Assembly: GCA_019059635.1 (NCBI GenBank)
Contig: JAGVRJ010000008.1
Location: forward strand, 558,001 to 622,000
DNA: 64,000 bases
DNA from: Proales similis
Taxonomy: Eukaryota; Rotifera; Eurotatoria; Ploima; Proalidae
Reading direction: 5' to 3'
Part shown: positions 37,978 to 50,200 of the stretch, piece by piece
Layout: every line of letters starts with the position of its first letter
Position numbering within the stretch: the first letter of the stretch is position 1
Program-made: the position numbers and the translations under genes
The notes under the pieces: model-generated
Databases searched by the model: none
Told to the model about the DNA's origin: nothing
Seen by the model: the letters and a program-made list of their open reading frames with translations, nothing else

Positions 37978-39433
37978 TTTCCTGGTTTCTTTTTTATTGA
38001 CCGGCGCCGCTTTTGAACTCTAAATCAAAGATGAAATTTCATCGGTTTGGTTTCAACCTTAAATATTGCATCAATCTTTTAATATCGCACTCTACCCATC
38101 CTCTCGATTTTTAAGAGTCTGGTTAGATAGAAGAAGACGGAGCATAGCTAGTCTACGAATCCAACAATTAAATAATTAAATAAATTCCAAGAATATTTTG
38201 GCGCATCGAAAGCGTTCACATGGCACAACCATGTAATTGACGCTTGGCACCATTTTCTTACGTCAACGTCTTGATCCCTATGGGCAAGGAATATGATGGT
38301 ATTGATTATCTTAGAATTAGAATTTCCTAATGTGGATTAGGCCGTCTGCCGTTATGCTGTTGTAATTTGATCAGCTTTTATGCCACATCGAATGAGAAGC
38401 GAGCTAGTCGTCTCCGTCTTTTTGAAAATTTCAAGGTCATACATAGATTGTTGCAATAGATAATTGCAAGCAATTTTCTGCATTGCCAAACAAAACCTGA
38501 ATATCAATAGAATATCAAGCGTGACTTGCTTATTCTCAATAATTGCCAAATGTTAGATGAATTTTACGGTTCAAAACGAGCCGGTTGTATTTTGTTCGAG
38601 ATAAGGCACTTCTTCAAGGCACAGAGATAATGAGCGCCGCTCGGAGCCTTATTCGCTTTGGGAGCACTCTAAAGCTTTTTTTTTGCGCCTAAGTGGAACA
38701 GTTGGTATTCGCGAAATCGACGAGCAGACTCTTTGAGCTCATAAAGAGAAAAATGCAACACTTGAGAAGAGACCCAGTGTGAGAAATAGAGAGCGAAAGA
38801 GAAAATAAAAAAAGGCAGAGAAAGAGAGAGAAAAGAAAAGAAATAAGGATAACTTAGAGAAGGAGAAATACCAGAGAAGTGAAGGCCTGAGTTACTCTGT
38901 TGGTTTTCAGAATGATGATGGCAACTTTTAAGCGAGATAATTAACTCATTAAATGGTCGGCCGAGTACTGCAGGGAGAGAAGCGCGTTAATTTAATGCCT
39001 TCTTGCGCTGCGAATGATTTTCTCTTCCTGTAGCCAGACTCAAAGAGGCAAACTGCATCAATAGAACATTGAATATTAGCATAAGGCTCCACAAATTAAT
39101 TTGCTTGAAACAAGGCAGATTTAGCCAAGCGCGAACTTGATCACAAATTTAACGGCTTTGTGTGGTTTTTCCCGTTATATGTTCCGAATGAGGGCTTTTG
39201 ATGAGCTTTTGAAGCAAACGAGCTCGACTAGCCTGTCTTTTGTCGAAGCCAGACACGCTCTCGTCTCCAGACATTTTGCAAGTGCTCACCTCTTAGTAGC
39301 ACTCCTCCAAACCTCTTCTTAACCTCAAAGTCAAAACTACTTTGTCTACTCCGCTATTCTGCAGCTCAATGAGAAAAGGAAGCTAATTTATGACAGCAGA
39401 GCGTACATGAATTGAGCGATTAGTGCGCGAATT
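37978..39433. other. Intergenic, GPCR to C-type lectin gene
   Basis: About 1.45 kb of divergent promoter space between two genes reading away from each other. AT-rich around 38160-38600 and purine-rich (GAGA, AAAGAG) around 38740-38880. No gene recognised. Confidence 0.5.
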
Positions 39434-39440
39434 TATAAAA
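39434..39440 (+). promoter_or_regulatory. TATA box of the C-type lectin gene
   Basis: TATAAAA lies about 60 bp upstream of the start codon at 39497, a spacing that gives a short leader. No other core element is obvious. Confidence 0.5.
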
Positions 39441-39496
39441 AATCTCGCTTGATCGGCCACTGGCTTATTTGACACGTTTGAAGTGTTTCTAATGAC

Positions 39497-40583
39497 ATGG
39501 CACAAATAATGACATTAAAATCGATATTCGTCGTCTTACTGGCTTCCGTCTGGCACTTGAGCTCCATTGAGGCCTGCAGTGCTGGATTCTCTGAGAGCTG
39601 CATCAGGCAAGCCACCTGTGCGCCAACCTTCATATGCGACCAGGTCTCATCAAGCGGCATTTGCACGTAATTCACTGCTCAACCGTTCGCTTCTCCCCTT
39701 CCTTTCTTCCTCTTTTGGTCTGTCTCTTGATGTCTTCCTCTGTCTGTCTGTCTCTCTCTTTGTCTCTTTTGTGTTTTTACCGCTAATCTTCTTTTTGTAT
39801 CGTTATAAAGATGCCCGGAGAACCAGTTCTTTAACGGAGTTGTTTGTGGTAATCATTCATTTGAGCTCCTTCTTTATATTTGTTTCATTTTTAATTTAAT
39901 CCACTCTCAATCGAAATTAATTTTTATTTCATCAGAGGATTTCCCCAGCTTTGACGAACCCTGTTCAGTCAATATTGGGTGTAAAAATGGAACCAGCCTT
40001 CAGTGCACTAAGAGCTTATGCCGGTAAACCTGCTTCGTCTAGTTCCCTTGATTTCTATTTCTCTAAGTTGAAAACAAGTTGCCCCGCTGGTAGCAATTTT
40101 TACGACGAGAAATACTGCCGTAAATAGATTTATTCATGAACCTGCCAGGCTTCTTAAGCGATTTGAAATTTAGGAGATGATGAGCTTCTGTCGGGCGAAA
40201 CTTACTCGCTATTTATCACTTACCAGCTAACGACCCGCGAGAATGCAAATTTTATTTGCGCTAACCGAGGATCAGATTGGTCAGTAATCGATTTAGAGGA
40301 TTGGGACCTCGATTCAGACGAACGGAGCGAAATGCTCAACAGCGTAAATGCGGGCAGTGATTCGGCTACTTTCTGGGTTAGTGACCGTTTGCTCAATCAT
40401 TTAACAGGATGCTCAAAATTTCCTTATTTTCAAAAGGCCAAAGATGGTGGAACTTACAAAATCATTGAATTTGACAGTTACAGGTACCAGTGGAGAAGCA
40501 GGTCTTCTTACTCCTCATCGCAAGCTTATGTTGCATGCAAACACCGATCAATGGAGGAGGTGGAGGAGGTGGAGGAAGTGTAA
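39497..40583 (+). CDS. Secreted EB-like / C-type lectin-like protein
   Basis: Five exons, 39497-39666, 39811-39848, 39936-40023, 40079-40119 and 40174-40583, total 747 nt and encode 248 aa in frame. It has a signal peptide ending near SSIEA, then a Cys-rich EB/EGF-like region (ACSAGFSESC, CKNGTSLQC, LCRCPAGSNF), then a C-type-lectin-like domain with ENANFICANRG, FWVSDRL and the terminal AYVACKHR. The EPN/QPD and WND calcium-binding signatures are absent, so calcium-dependent sugar binding is doubtful. It ends in a short Glu/Val repeat (EEVEEVEEV) encoded by a GGAGGT microsatellite. Exons 2 and 3 have the same lengths and phases as those of the mosaic gene at 30-36 kb, showing common descent. 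Poly(A) signal AATAAA at 40675-40680. Confidence 0.85.
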
Positions 40584-40797
40584 ATGACATGACACAGGAC
40601 ATGGACCAGGCATGAGTCAAATGAGAAGGATCTTGGTGGAATTGTTGAATGTTACCAAGAACAACCATTTGTCAAATAAAAAAAAAAAGAAAACATTTTT
40701 CCTCAAAGCAGTGGCTGCGTTTAAATTTTATTTTTGAAAACATGCAATCAGACACTGGAATTCACCGCAATCCAAAACAGCAAGAGACTGAATTCGC

Positions 40798-43624
40798 TCA
40801 CGGATCAATGAACGAGACCATGATGTAACGAGTGCCACCTGTCACTCTAAGGCCCTCATGGTAATGAGTAAGTCGGCCAGGATGGATCATTCCCCATCCC
40901 TTGCGTGTGTCCAGCACGCTGCAGTTGTATCTCACAAAACGGCAGCCGCCTCCTTCAAAGTCTATCTTGGGCCTATTCAATGCTATGTTGAGTGTATAAG
41001 TGGACGCATCATGGTGCGGAGTGAGATGGTCTTGCTCCCTCGGACGATAGCGAACCACAAAATTCAAAATGGCATTTGGTGGCTATTCCAAGTTTGAGTT
41101 ACGAAATCAATAAACCAAGCAGCTTTGCTACTCACATCGTGGAAATAGCCAATGAACACTTTGCGCTGCATTGGCTGAACAAACATGCGGAGCACATGAA
41201 GCCAATGCTTGTCCCAGCCGATTTGAGTCATGTGGATGTCAACTGTGGGCACGTTTTCGTAGCCTCCGTCAAGACGTGGATCCTTGAGGTCGGTCGGTCA
41301 AGATGAAGTTGAGTTGATGAAATCATTTGCTTTAATATTGTCTCTTACATTGTGATTGTTATTGCCGCCCGACCATTTTCCGTAATGTTCCATCATGGTG
41401 ATCAGATCGTCACAAAACTCGTCAGTTAAGATCGGAAACCAGTAGACGTCAGGACAAGGCTTTTTCTCAAGTAGAAACGAACTTGAAGCGAGCTAATGAA
41501 TTTGTGACCCACTTGAAGAGGCTCCTGATTGCCCTTGATCACCTCAAAGTAATCTGGTCTAATATAGCGCGCAGTCCAGTCCTAATTTGATCCAAATGGT
41601 TAAACAAGTCAGAGACCAGCAGATTGCTCAAATAATAAAATATGAAAAGTTTCTCACTTCGAAGTTGGCGAATATCTCGTACATTTCGGGTCGAATAAGA
41701 CTCGTGTTGAAGTTGTCAGTATCAAGCAGATGGCCAAATGCGTGCATGTTGGTCGCAAACATGAATATGCCCTTGAAAACAACGCTTCTAACGAGATGGG
41801 AGACAAATGAAAATAAAAGTGATTTTACTTTAGCTCGGCAATGAGCAGCGAAAGCAAGATCCGAGTCGAGCTTGTCATCGTGGATCTCCAACTCATTCGG
41901 ATCGAATTCGGATATTTTGATTAGAACTGCGCCGCTAATGTAGGGAAGATTCCAGACGCCTCTTAAAGCAGATTGACTTGAGCAGAAGAGCAGTGACTGG
42001 AGTTTTGGACGCCTACTTACAGCTTCTCTCGCTTGACTATATCCACGTAGTCGGCCGATCGAGCGTAGAAGCCTTGCTCGTTCAATGCGCCCCAGACGTT
42101 GCTCCACAGCGAGTTTGTTTTGATCATTATCGGAGCGATCACTTTTCTATTTTGTCGAATCAAATGCTTCAACGTGTCCGGGTTGTCCAAATGGACGTAA
42201 CTGTGCACTGAGAAGCAGAACGCCGACTCAGCCCGAACGCATTCTTGTCTAAATTGATCAAAATTTAATGAACGAGCTGTAGTAGTCTGCCGAATTCGTT
42301 TGCACTCACAAAGCCTCGGATCGAGCGGCCGATTCGTCAGCGTCGTTTTCTGCGCTCAAATATTTCACTGAATGATACTCTTGCGCGTGGTCTTCAAAGA
42401 ACGCTTTGACTTGCTCGTTGTGATATGAGACACTGTTGTGCATCAGGAGAGCGATTTTCGACTTGGGATAATCTAACGCGACGATTTTCTCAAAAAACTC
42501 GCGAATGAACGGGGTCGGTTGTTCGATGAATAGGATGATGCTAACTTGAGGCAACTCGTTGTCCTTGAGCAACAGGTAAAATAACGAAAACGAAAGCAAA
42601 TATTCAGATTCAAGGCTCTCACATCTGCGGGCAGGGTAATGGTGTCCTCTTGGCAGCCGTAGCACTGTTCGCTCGGCTTGTACTTGTTCGGGACATAGTT
42701 TGATATTTGGTTGAGAGCGAGCTTGCTCGGTCCATTGCCGTGCAGGATAGACGGAGAGTGCTCGTGAAGGCGATCGATCACCACTAGACGATCGCCTGTT
42801 TGATCGGGCTCAATGCTAATCTCGTCGCTAGCTCCGTTCAAATTGTGAAACAACTGCGACTTGTGATCCAATTTGATCAAGTGCTCATCGCGGACTTTTT
42901 CGTCAAGATACAGCAGAGAAAAAAAGAGCTGGTCGTCGTCTTCATTCTCAATCGGCTTTGAGTTTATCAAAGCGAACAGATCGCTGGCATATCCAATGAA
43001 GCCGCCCGAATTCAAGAAGCGCTTCTCGTTCGATTCAACCGGCGGATACTTTTCTTCCAAGCTCTTGTCTGGCCAGCAGAATGGCTCGGCGCCGAACAGC
43101 ACGCGTGCCTGCGAGTTTTTGAATTTTTCAAGTATTTGCTCTTCTCCTTCAAGGACGATCACGTCGTAGCTGAAATCGTCTCGCTTTATGGACTTGACAA
43201 TTCGCCGATGTAAAAATCAGGTTCTTACGCATCAGTGAACAAAACGACCAGTTCGTCTTGGTCTTTCAGTTGGCTCAAAGCTTCTTTGAGCAGTTTGACT
43301 TTTTGTCCTCCTCCAGGTCCTTTGTTGACGTCACCTCCGAGCCAGGCCTGATCAGTGCCCAGCACCTAAAATTGGCGCTCAATCAATGCAACTTTTCGGC
43401 TTCATTTCCAGAATGCTTACTTGGTGCTTGATGTTGTTTGATTCAATTGTCTTCAAGTAGCGCTGAAAGCCGTCGGTTTTGCTCGTGGCAACAGTGATCG
43501 CCAGCAGGCGCTCGGCTAAAATCGAAGACTTTCTATGCGGTGAAGTAGACTCAATTGGTCAAGTTGTCTTACCCGAGCTTATCGCGCACGCAACTATCAA
43601 GAGCGAGAAAAACTGAAGAAACAT
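40798..43624 (-). CDS. PLOD: Procollagen-lysine 2-oxoglutarate 5-dioxygenase (lysyl hydroxylase)
   Basis: ER-lumen enzyme that hydroxylates collagen lysines and, in LH3-type members, glycosylates them. About ten exons with 50-80 bp introns; first exons 43573-43624 (signal peptide), 43421-43515 and 43229-43365. The N-terminal glycosyltransferase domain shows [51 protein letters not shown] and the acidic DDDQLF motif. The middle domain has [10 protein letters not shown] and [20 protein letters not shown]. The C-terminal Fe(II)/2-oxoglutarate dioxygenase has the HxD pair in PHHDAST, the distal His and Arg region in [12 protein letters not shown] and the end [11 protein letters not shown], all as in vertebrate PLOD1-3. 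The middle-domain motif corresponding to SLDADAVL reads SVHSYVHL, so that acidic pair is lost. It is divergent from VPS13, with 663 bp between start codons. TTTATT at 40727-40732 is the reverse-strand poly(A) signal. Confidence 0.96.
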
Positions 43625-44287
43625 TTCTGGTCGAATGAAATCCCGCTCCGGATGGTTTTATAAACCGCACCGCGATGTAGGTCGCAGCGGTCAATAGGTT
43701 CTCAGAGTGCAGATAATTCCAGCCAGATATGCCAATTATGCTGATGATGATAAACGACTGATCGTCTGGCCAGAAGTCATTATGCTCTTCCAAAGCAGAA
43801 ACGCATAAATTACCGTTCAACACTATTTATTGAGAAACATTCAGCAATCGCGGCTCTGGGCAGCGCTTTATCAAGACCCAAATGAGCATTTTGCCGCCTT
43901 CGACATGATAGATGACTTTGGGTTAAAACAGACTTGAATGCCAAATGGCGGAGGGCGTGGGGAAGAGGAGAGTCAAACGAGTGAGCAAAAATTGAAAATT
44001 GAACCTCAATCAAACTAGGGCGAGGGAGGGGAGAAGGTCTAGAGGGTCAAGTAAGATCAGAGAACGGGCAAATCTAAGAAGGAAGGAAGAAAAACTTGAA
44101 AGCAAGTCGCGCCCTTGCGAGATTATGCAACACCTGTCGATCATGTGGCACTGCTCAAGTCATCTGATGCAGTTGTTCTTCTTGCATTCACTTCATACTC
44201 GGATCGCTCGCATATTTCGCGCGCTAAATTAACCCATCATCTAGATCGCACTCGAAATTTTGAACAAGATGCGCATTTAGAAGCACA
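43625..44287. promoter_or_regulatory. Bidirectional promoter region PLOD / VPS13
   Basis: The 663 bp between the divergent start codons must contain both promoters and leaders. No TATA box at a convincing distance was seen for VPS13. For PLOD, TTTATAAA around 43657-43664 reads the same on both strands and lies about 35 bp upstream of its ATG. Confidence 0.45.
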
Positions 44288-47200
44288 ATGGTGTTTGAAA
44301 GCGTTGTTGCTTATTTTCTCGACAAATATCTCAGCAGCTATGTTGAGAATTTCGACAGCTCCAAGCTCAAAATCGGAATATGGAACGGTCAGTTGCCCCG
44401 GTCTGCCAGCTCTGATTCGTCCGATTTCTAATTCTGATGATTTAAAAAGGCGACGTCGTCTTGGAAAATCTTTACTTGAAAACAAGCGCGTTGGTAATTC
44501 GAATTGAACTGTCCCGTTTTGATTACATTCACAAGCTGCTCGAAATTAGGACGAGCTCAATCTGCCGGTCAAAGTGGTCACCGGCCATCTGAGTAAGACT
44601 CTTCCTGTCTCTGCGTAGAAGCTGCTTAAAGACAGCCTTTGGTTAAGAAACTCTTCGCCTCAAAATTCCTTGGAAGTCGCTGTACACGCAGAGTGTGAAA
44701 GCTTCGGTCGAAGGCCTCACAGTTTTGCTTGCTCCCGAATCACGCGTGAAAACCGACGGTGAACGAGAACGACTCGAGAGCATTGAGAAAAAGCTCAATG
44801 AGGTGAAAAGGCTGCTCGAATCCAAATCGAGCGAAGGTAACTAAGACCAATAAGTCAAAAGGACTTGAAGAGCTTTTCAGGATCTTGTTCTAAACGAAGC
44901 GAGCGAAAGCAATGCCAGTGCCGACAAGAATGACACGTTCACCGAGCGACTGCAACTTCAGATTGCTCGCAATCTGGAGCTTCAAATTAGAGACATTCAC
45001 GTTCGCTACGAGGACGATGTCACCAAGCCAGAGCATCCGTTCGCGTCCGGCTTCTACTTGGAGTCGATTGAAGTGAAGACCACGGACGAGAATTGGAATG
45101 TGACTTATCTTAAGGAAGAGACCGAGTTTGTCAACAAATTGGCCTTGCTCAACTCGTTCTGCATCTACTCGAACTCGGAGGAGGAACTCACCTACAACCA
45201 GGATCGTAAAACCATAATGAGAAAAATGACCGATCGCTCAGAGATTCACAAGAGGGCCAGTTACATTCTGCGGCCATTAAGCCTGACGGCCAAGAGCGTT
45301 CTTAACATGAAGCCGAAGCAAAACAACTTCAAGAATCCAATGCTCGATGTAACCATAGCCCTTGAGTCAATTGCCCTCGGTCTCAACCGACTTCAAGTAA
45401 GCTGAAACAAATCAGTTAGTTTGGATGCTTGGGCTCACTTTTCTATTCGTTCAAGTATTTCGATTTAACCGATACGCTGAATGCAATCGATCACATGAAA
45501 TTGAAGGCCAAATATCGCAAGTTTCATCCAAACACCAAGTTCCAACCGGCTGCTTGGTAAAGAAAACATTTAACAAACGGACTCGGATTCAGTTTTAAGC
45601 CTGTTTTTGGGGGGCCGATAAAGGTGGAAATTTGCTTACCAAAGCATCTGCGAGACTCAAATACGCCCAAGACGAGAACAGTACAAGTGGGAGCGCATCA
45701 AACTGGTCACCAGAACGAGACGCGAGTATTTTGAACTGCTGAAGAAAAAGCTGAGCAACGCCAAACTGAGCGAGCCAGAGCTCGAGCGCGAAAAGGTTTG
45801 AATAATTTGCCAATTTATTGCCGATTGCGTCGATTGAGCTATTTGGATAAGAAATGCGTTGAACTGCTCGACGTGTTCAATTTGGTGCTTGCAAGACGTC
45901 AGGCTGAAATGGAAGTGGCCAGAGCAAGTGAGAAGAAAGCGCAGCAGAGCTGGTGGTCGTGGATGACCTCGTCGGCAGCCACCGCCAACGAGGATAAGGA
46001 AAAAATCAACGAAGCGTTGAAACTGTCACAGAACGAAAAGATCAAATTGTACGACGCGATCGGCTACTCTGATGACCAGAGCTTTGCCAAATACCCGTCC
46101 GATTATGTCAACATCAAACTCAGCTTCGTTCTCGGCACATTTCAACTCGCTCTGTTCGACGGCGAGTACAAGGATTCTGACCGGTGAGTGCTCTCCTGCT
46201 TGGAAAAGTCCACAAGAACTGTAATCGGGACCTTTAAAGGGCTGCGTACATCGCGGAGAGGGATCTTCTTCGTCTCGAACTCGAAGAGCTCAAGTTGAAC
46301 TTCAGCCAGCGGCCAGTTCAGAGTGGAATATCACTCGACTCGAGCGTAAAGAGGATGGCTTTGATCGGCTCTTCGTGGGACGCTTATGACCACAAGTTGC
46401 CGTCGAGTGAGCTAATCATGGAAAAAGCGCCCGTTCTAATCGAGCCAGTAGAGAGTCAAAGCGAGCTGGCCAAGTTCTCGTTTGAACTCAATCCGGTCGA
46501 TAACAAGTGCACTCGGCGAATTCGCTTTGAGTCCAAGTCGCTTAAAATTGCCTACGACGCATGCACCATAAACAACTGTGTCTACTTCTTCCGAACGAGC
46601 ACATCCCAGAAGAGACTCAAGAGCGCCGCTCTGAAAACAATTGCGCAGGCAAGAGAGCGCTCTCTGTTGTATATGAAAAACAAGCTGCAGAACATCGAGC
46701 GCATCGATCTGAGCATTGACATTCAGCCGTCGTTCTTGATCGTTGCCGAGGGAGGCTGCTTGAAGGACGATCAACGTCTGCTGTGCCTCAACTTCGGCCA
46801 CTTGTCGATCAAGTCCGAGGAGACGCCCTCAAGCGGACCAGACCCGGCCGAGTTTACTGGCGATTTGTCCGATGCGCGTATCATTGACGCCTCTTATCAC
46901 AAGTACAAGATTTCATTGAGCAACATTAAAATTCAACTGCTGTCTGACAAGAGCCAGTTGGACACACAGCAAGCAGACTCTTACATTCTGACTCCGCTCG
47001 ATCTGTTCATTGACATTCACCAATGCGTTTATTTGGATGAACTGCGACTACCCGCTTGGAAGGTGCTTGGCAATCTGCCATTGATTGAGTTGGCATTGAC
47101 CGACGTTAAAGCTGAAAGTTTACTCAAACTCGTTCTGAGCATTCCCTTTCCAAAGTCGGCCTTGAGCGACAACGAGCATGGAGCCAGTTATTTAGAACTG

Positions 47201-50200
47201 CTGGATGACGAGTCTGCCGACAGCACAGGTGTGGCCAATGATCCAATTCAGCAGCTCAATGAGATGGTTACAGACAACGATGAGCAATTTGTCACCGCCT
47301 GCGATTCGCTCGATCAACTCGAGAAGCTGAATCGTCGATCGAAGTATCTGCCGGCCGAAAATTTGCAGCAAGCAGTTACACTCGAGTTCGCGTTCGAAAT
47401 ATTCAAGGTCACAATTAAACTGCGCGAGAACGAGGCAAAGTATTTTGATTTCATTTCGTTTGACATTCACTCATTGGGCATGATTGGACAAATCAAGTCC
47501 TACGATACTCAGCTTCAGTTTTATTTGCGACGAATCGCTTGCCAGTATGGTCTGCTCAACGATGTCGGCGGCTCGCCCCTCTACCTTATCGAGTCGGCCG
47601 CATCCGACAAAAAAGGCGACCAGAGTCTAATCAACCTAGAGCTTGTTCAAACCGACCTGATGAGCCCGACGTTGTCGCTTGTCCACCAAAATGTGCTCAC
47701 CTCAGTGGCTCTTCAAATGAAGTCGCTGCATTTCACGGTGAACATGGTGGCGCTAAGAAATCTACTGCAGTTCGCCGAGTCATTTCAGTTTCGTCTTCAG
47801 ACATCGTCCAATTTAGACGAGTACAAGAGCGAGCTCGAGTCCTTGATAAATCAGACTTTGGAGAGCAAGAGCGGCTCGACTGTTCCTCTGCATAAAAGCG
47901 AGCAAATAAAAGCTTTGGTCGCTCGCCCTGGATCTCTCGCTGCCGAGTTGGACTCGGGTCCGACTGCGTACAAGGTGACTGCGAGTATGGAAGGCGTTCA
48001 GGTGCGCATCTGCACCAGCTATCAGAATTACTTTCAAGCAAGCGTGAACCAGCTGCGAGCAAGCGCGTGGGGAAAATGCTCGTCAACCGAAGTGGAGCTC
48101 TCACTCGACTCGATAAGTGTTGAGGATTTGAGCTATAACACTCTGTGCCAGCACATACTCACTCTGGACAAAGATCAGCAAGATCTGGTCAAAGTCAAAA
48201 TTCGCCTGAACCATGCGCCGAAAGGCGACTCGGCGCTCGCTTCTCGCTATCTCTTCGAGAAGCATCACTTCAGACATTATCTGGACGAGAACTACTCTGA
48301 CATGGACGTGCAGGCGGTTGTTTCAAAATTGAAGCTCACATTCATGTTCTCGCATTTGAACTCGTTCCTTGACTTGATGAGGCTGCTCGAGAGTAGCAGC
48401 GAGTCGTACGTCGCGTCCAAAAAAACAGAGAGCAAAGCCATAGCAGCTGGCAAACTCGAAACAGGCAGAGGCCATGAAGAGGCCACTGGTGACACCCAAG
48501 ACGAGCAGGGATTCAAATTTATCTACAGAATGAAACTGGATGTTACTATTAACGCGCCGGTGATTGTCTTGCCGCAAACAGCAGTTTCACAGGCGCTTCT
48601 CATAGACTGCGGTTTGATCAAAGTGAAAAGCCAAAACGAAATCAATAGAGACTATTTCAATCAATCTAGCAGTGAAGTGAAACTGGTCCAGGAATGTGGT
48701 CTAGTTCCTGTCATTGAGGCTATGAGTATCAGTCTGATCGACACCCACGTGTCCAGATTTAGACTGGAAGCGGCCGAGAAGAGTCTAAGCTTGGTCGAGT
48801 TTGCTGACCTTGACATTGAAATTAAACGAAACCTCAATCCTCAGCCATACTCCGACATTGTTCCGATTTGTGTGGATGCCAAATATGGCGGTCTGACAGT
48901 GAACCTGTCAAAAGGCGATTTCGCATTCCTAATGCGATTTTCCCAAAGTTTGAACGATAAAACCGAATTCGCCGATCCGGACTTGGCGTTCGTCTCGCAG
49001 CAGACCAATCAAAGGGTGACCAAACGAAAGAAGAAGACAAGCAAAATAAATGAATATTACAACAAGCAGTCGTTGCGCGAGTTCAAAGGCTTTTTGGACC
49101 TGAAAAGCTCGAGCTCAACCGAGGTGCCCAACATAAACATCAACTTTGCTCTAAAAACAATCGCTATTCGTCTTTATGATCAAGACGCAAAACATTTCGA
49201 TGGACAGCAATTGACTGTGGGAGACGTAGCTCGGTCTGACGGTCACTTGTTCTCAACAATGGCCTTGAACAATTTGAAATTCGAACTGAACATGTTCGAG
49301 GAGAGCGAGAATGAAAGAGACTCGTTGAGAGTCTTACTCATGCTCGACGATATTGAGCTCAATGACACAAGAAAAGTGCAGAACCGAGGACAAGCCACTA
49401 AGCTGGTGCAAAGATATAAAATGAAAAATGCCGTACCGAAGCCGATGCTGTTCGCGTTGGCTGAGAGTAAATCAGTTCGCCAGGAACAACATGCAAGCCA
49501 GGAACTGTTCAGAAATGAGAGGCGAGTGAACGCTTCTCTAAACTGCTTGAGAATGTGTGTGAACGTTGACTACTTGCTGTTGCTGTCTGACTTTTTCGTG
49601 TCCGGACTGCCGAGCAGCCAATCAAGCGATGTGAGCCTCAGCGATGCGTCGAGCGAAACGGACAGCATGAATCTGAGCGAAGCGTCGTTCAGTCAGAGCT
49701 CGATTCCCACTGAGCTTATCGTGGACGTTAAAATTGAAAATCCCCAATTCATTCTGTTCGAGGATCAGTTCGATTTGAAGAGTTCAAACGCGTTGATTGT
49801 AGACGGCTCAATATTACTGAGACTTAACGCGGAGGACAAGCTCACCAAAACATACGTGACCTTGAACGATCTAATGGTCAAGCTCAGGCAAGGCAAGTTG
49901 AAAAAATTTGAAAAAGGACGCAAGTATCACGTTCTCTCGCCCACCGGCATGACTCTGACCGGCATAATCGACGAGCGAGATCAAAATTCTAAAAATCAGT
50001 CATTCACAATCGACCTAAGAGAGATAAACTTGAATTTGTGCCCGTTGATGCTCAACACGTCAATTCACATGATGAACTCGATACAAAAATCGATCAGCGA
50101 GGCGTTTAAGAGCGAGTCTGAATCGATCGAGATGGAGCCTGGCGTTAAGCTCGACGCCTTGTTTGAGCCGGTCGCATTCAAAAAGTCGGAATTCTGGTTC

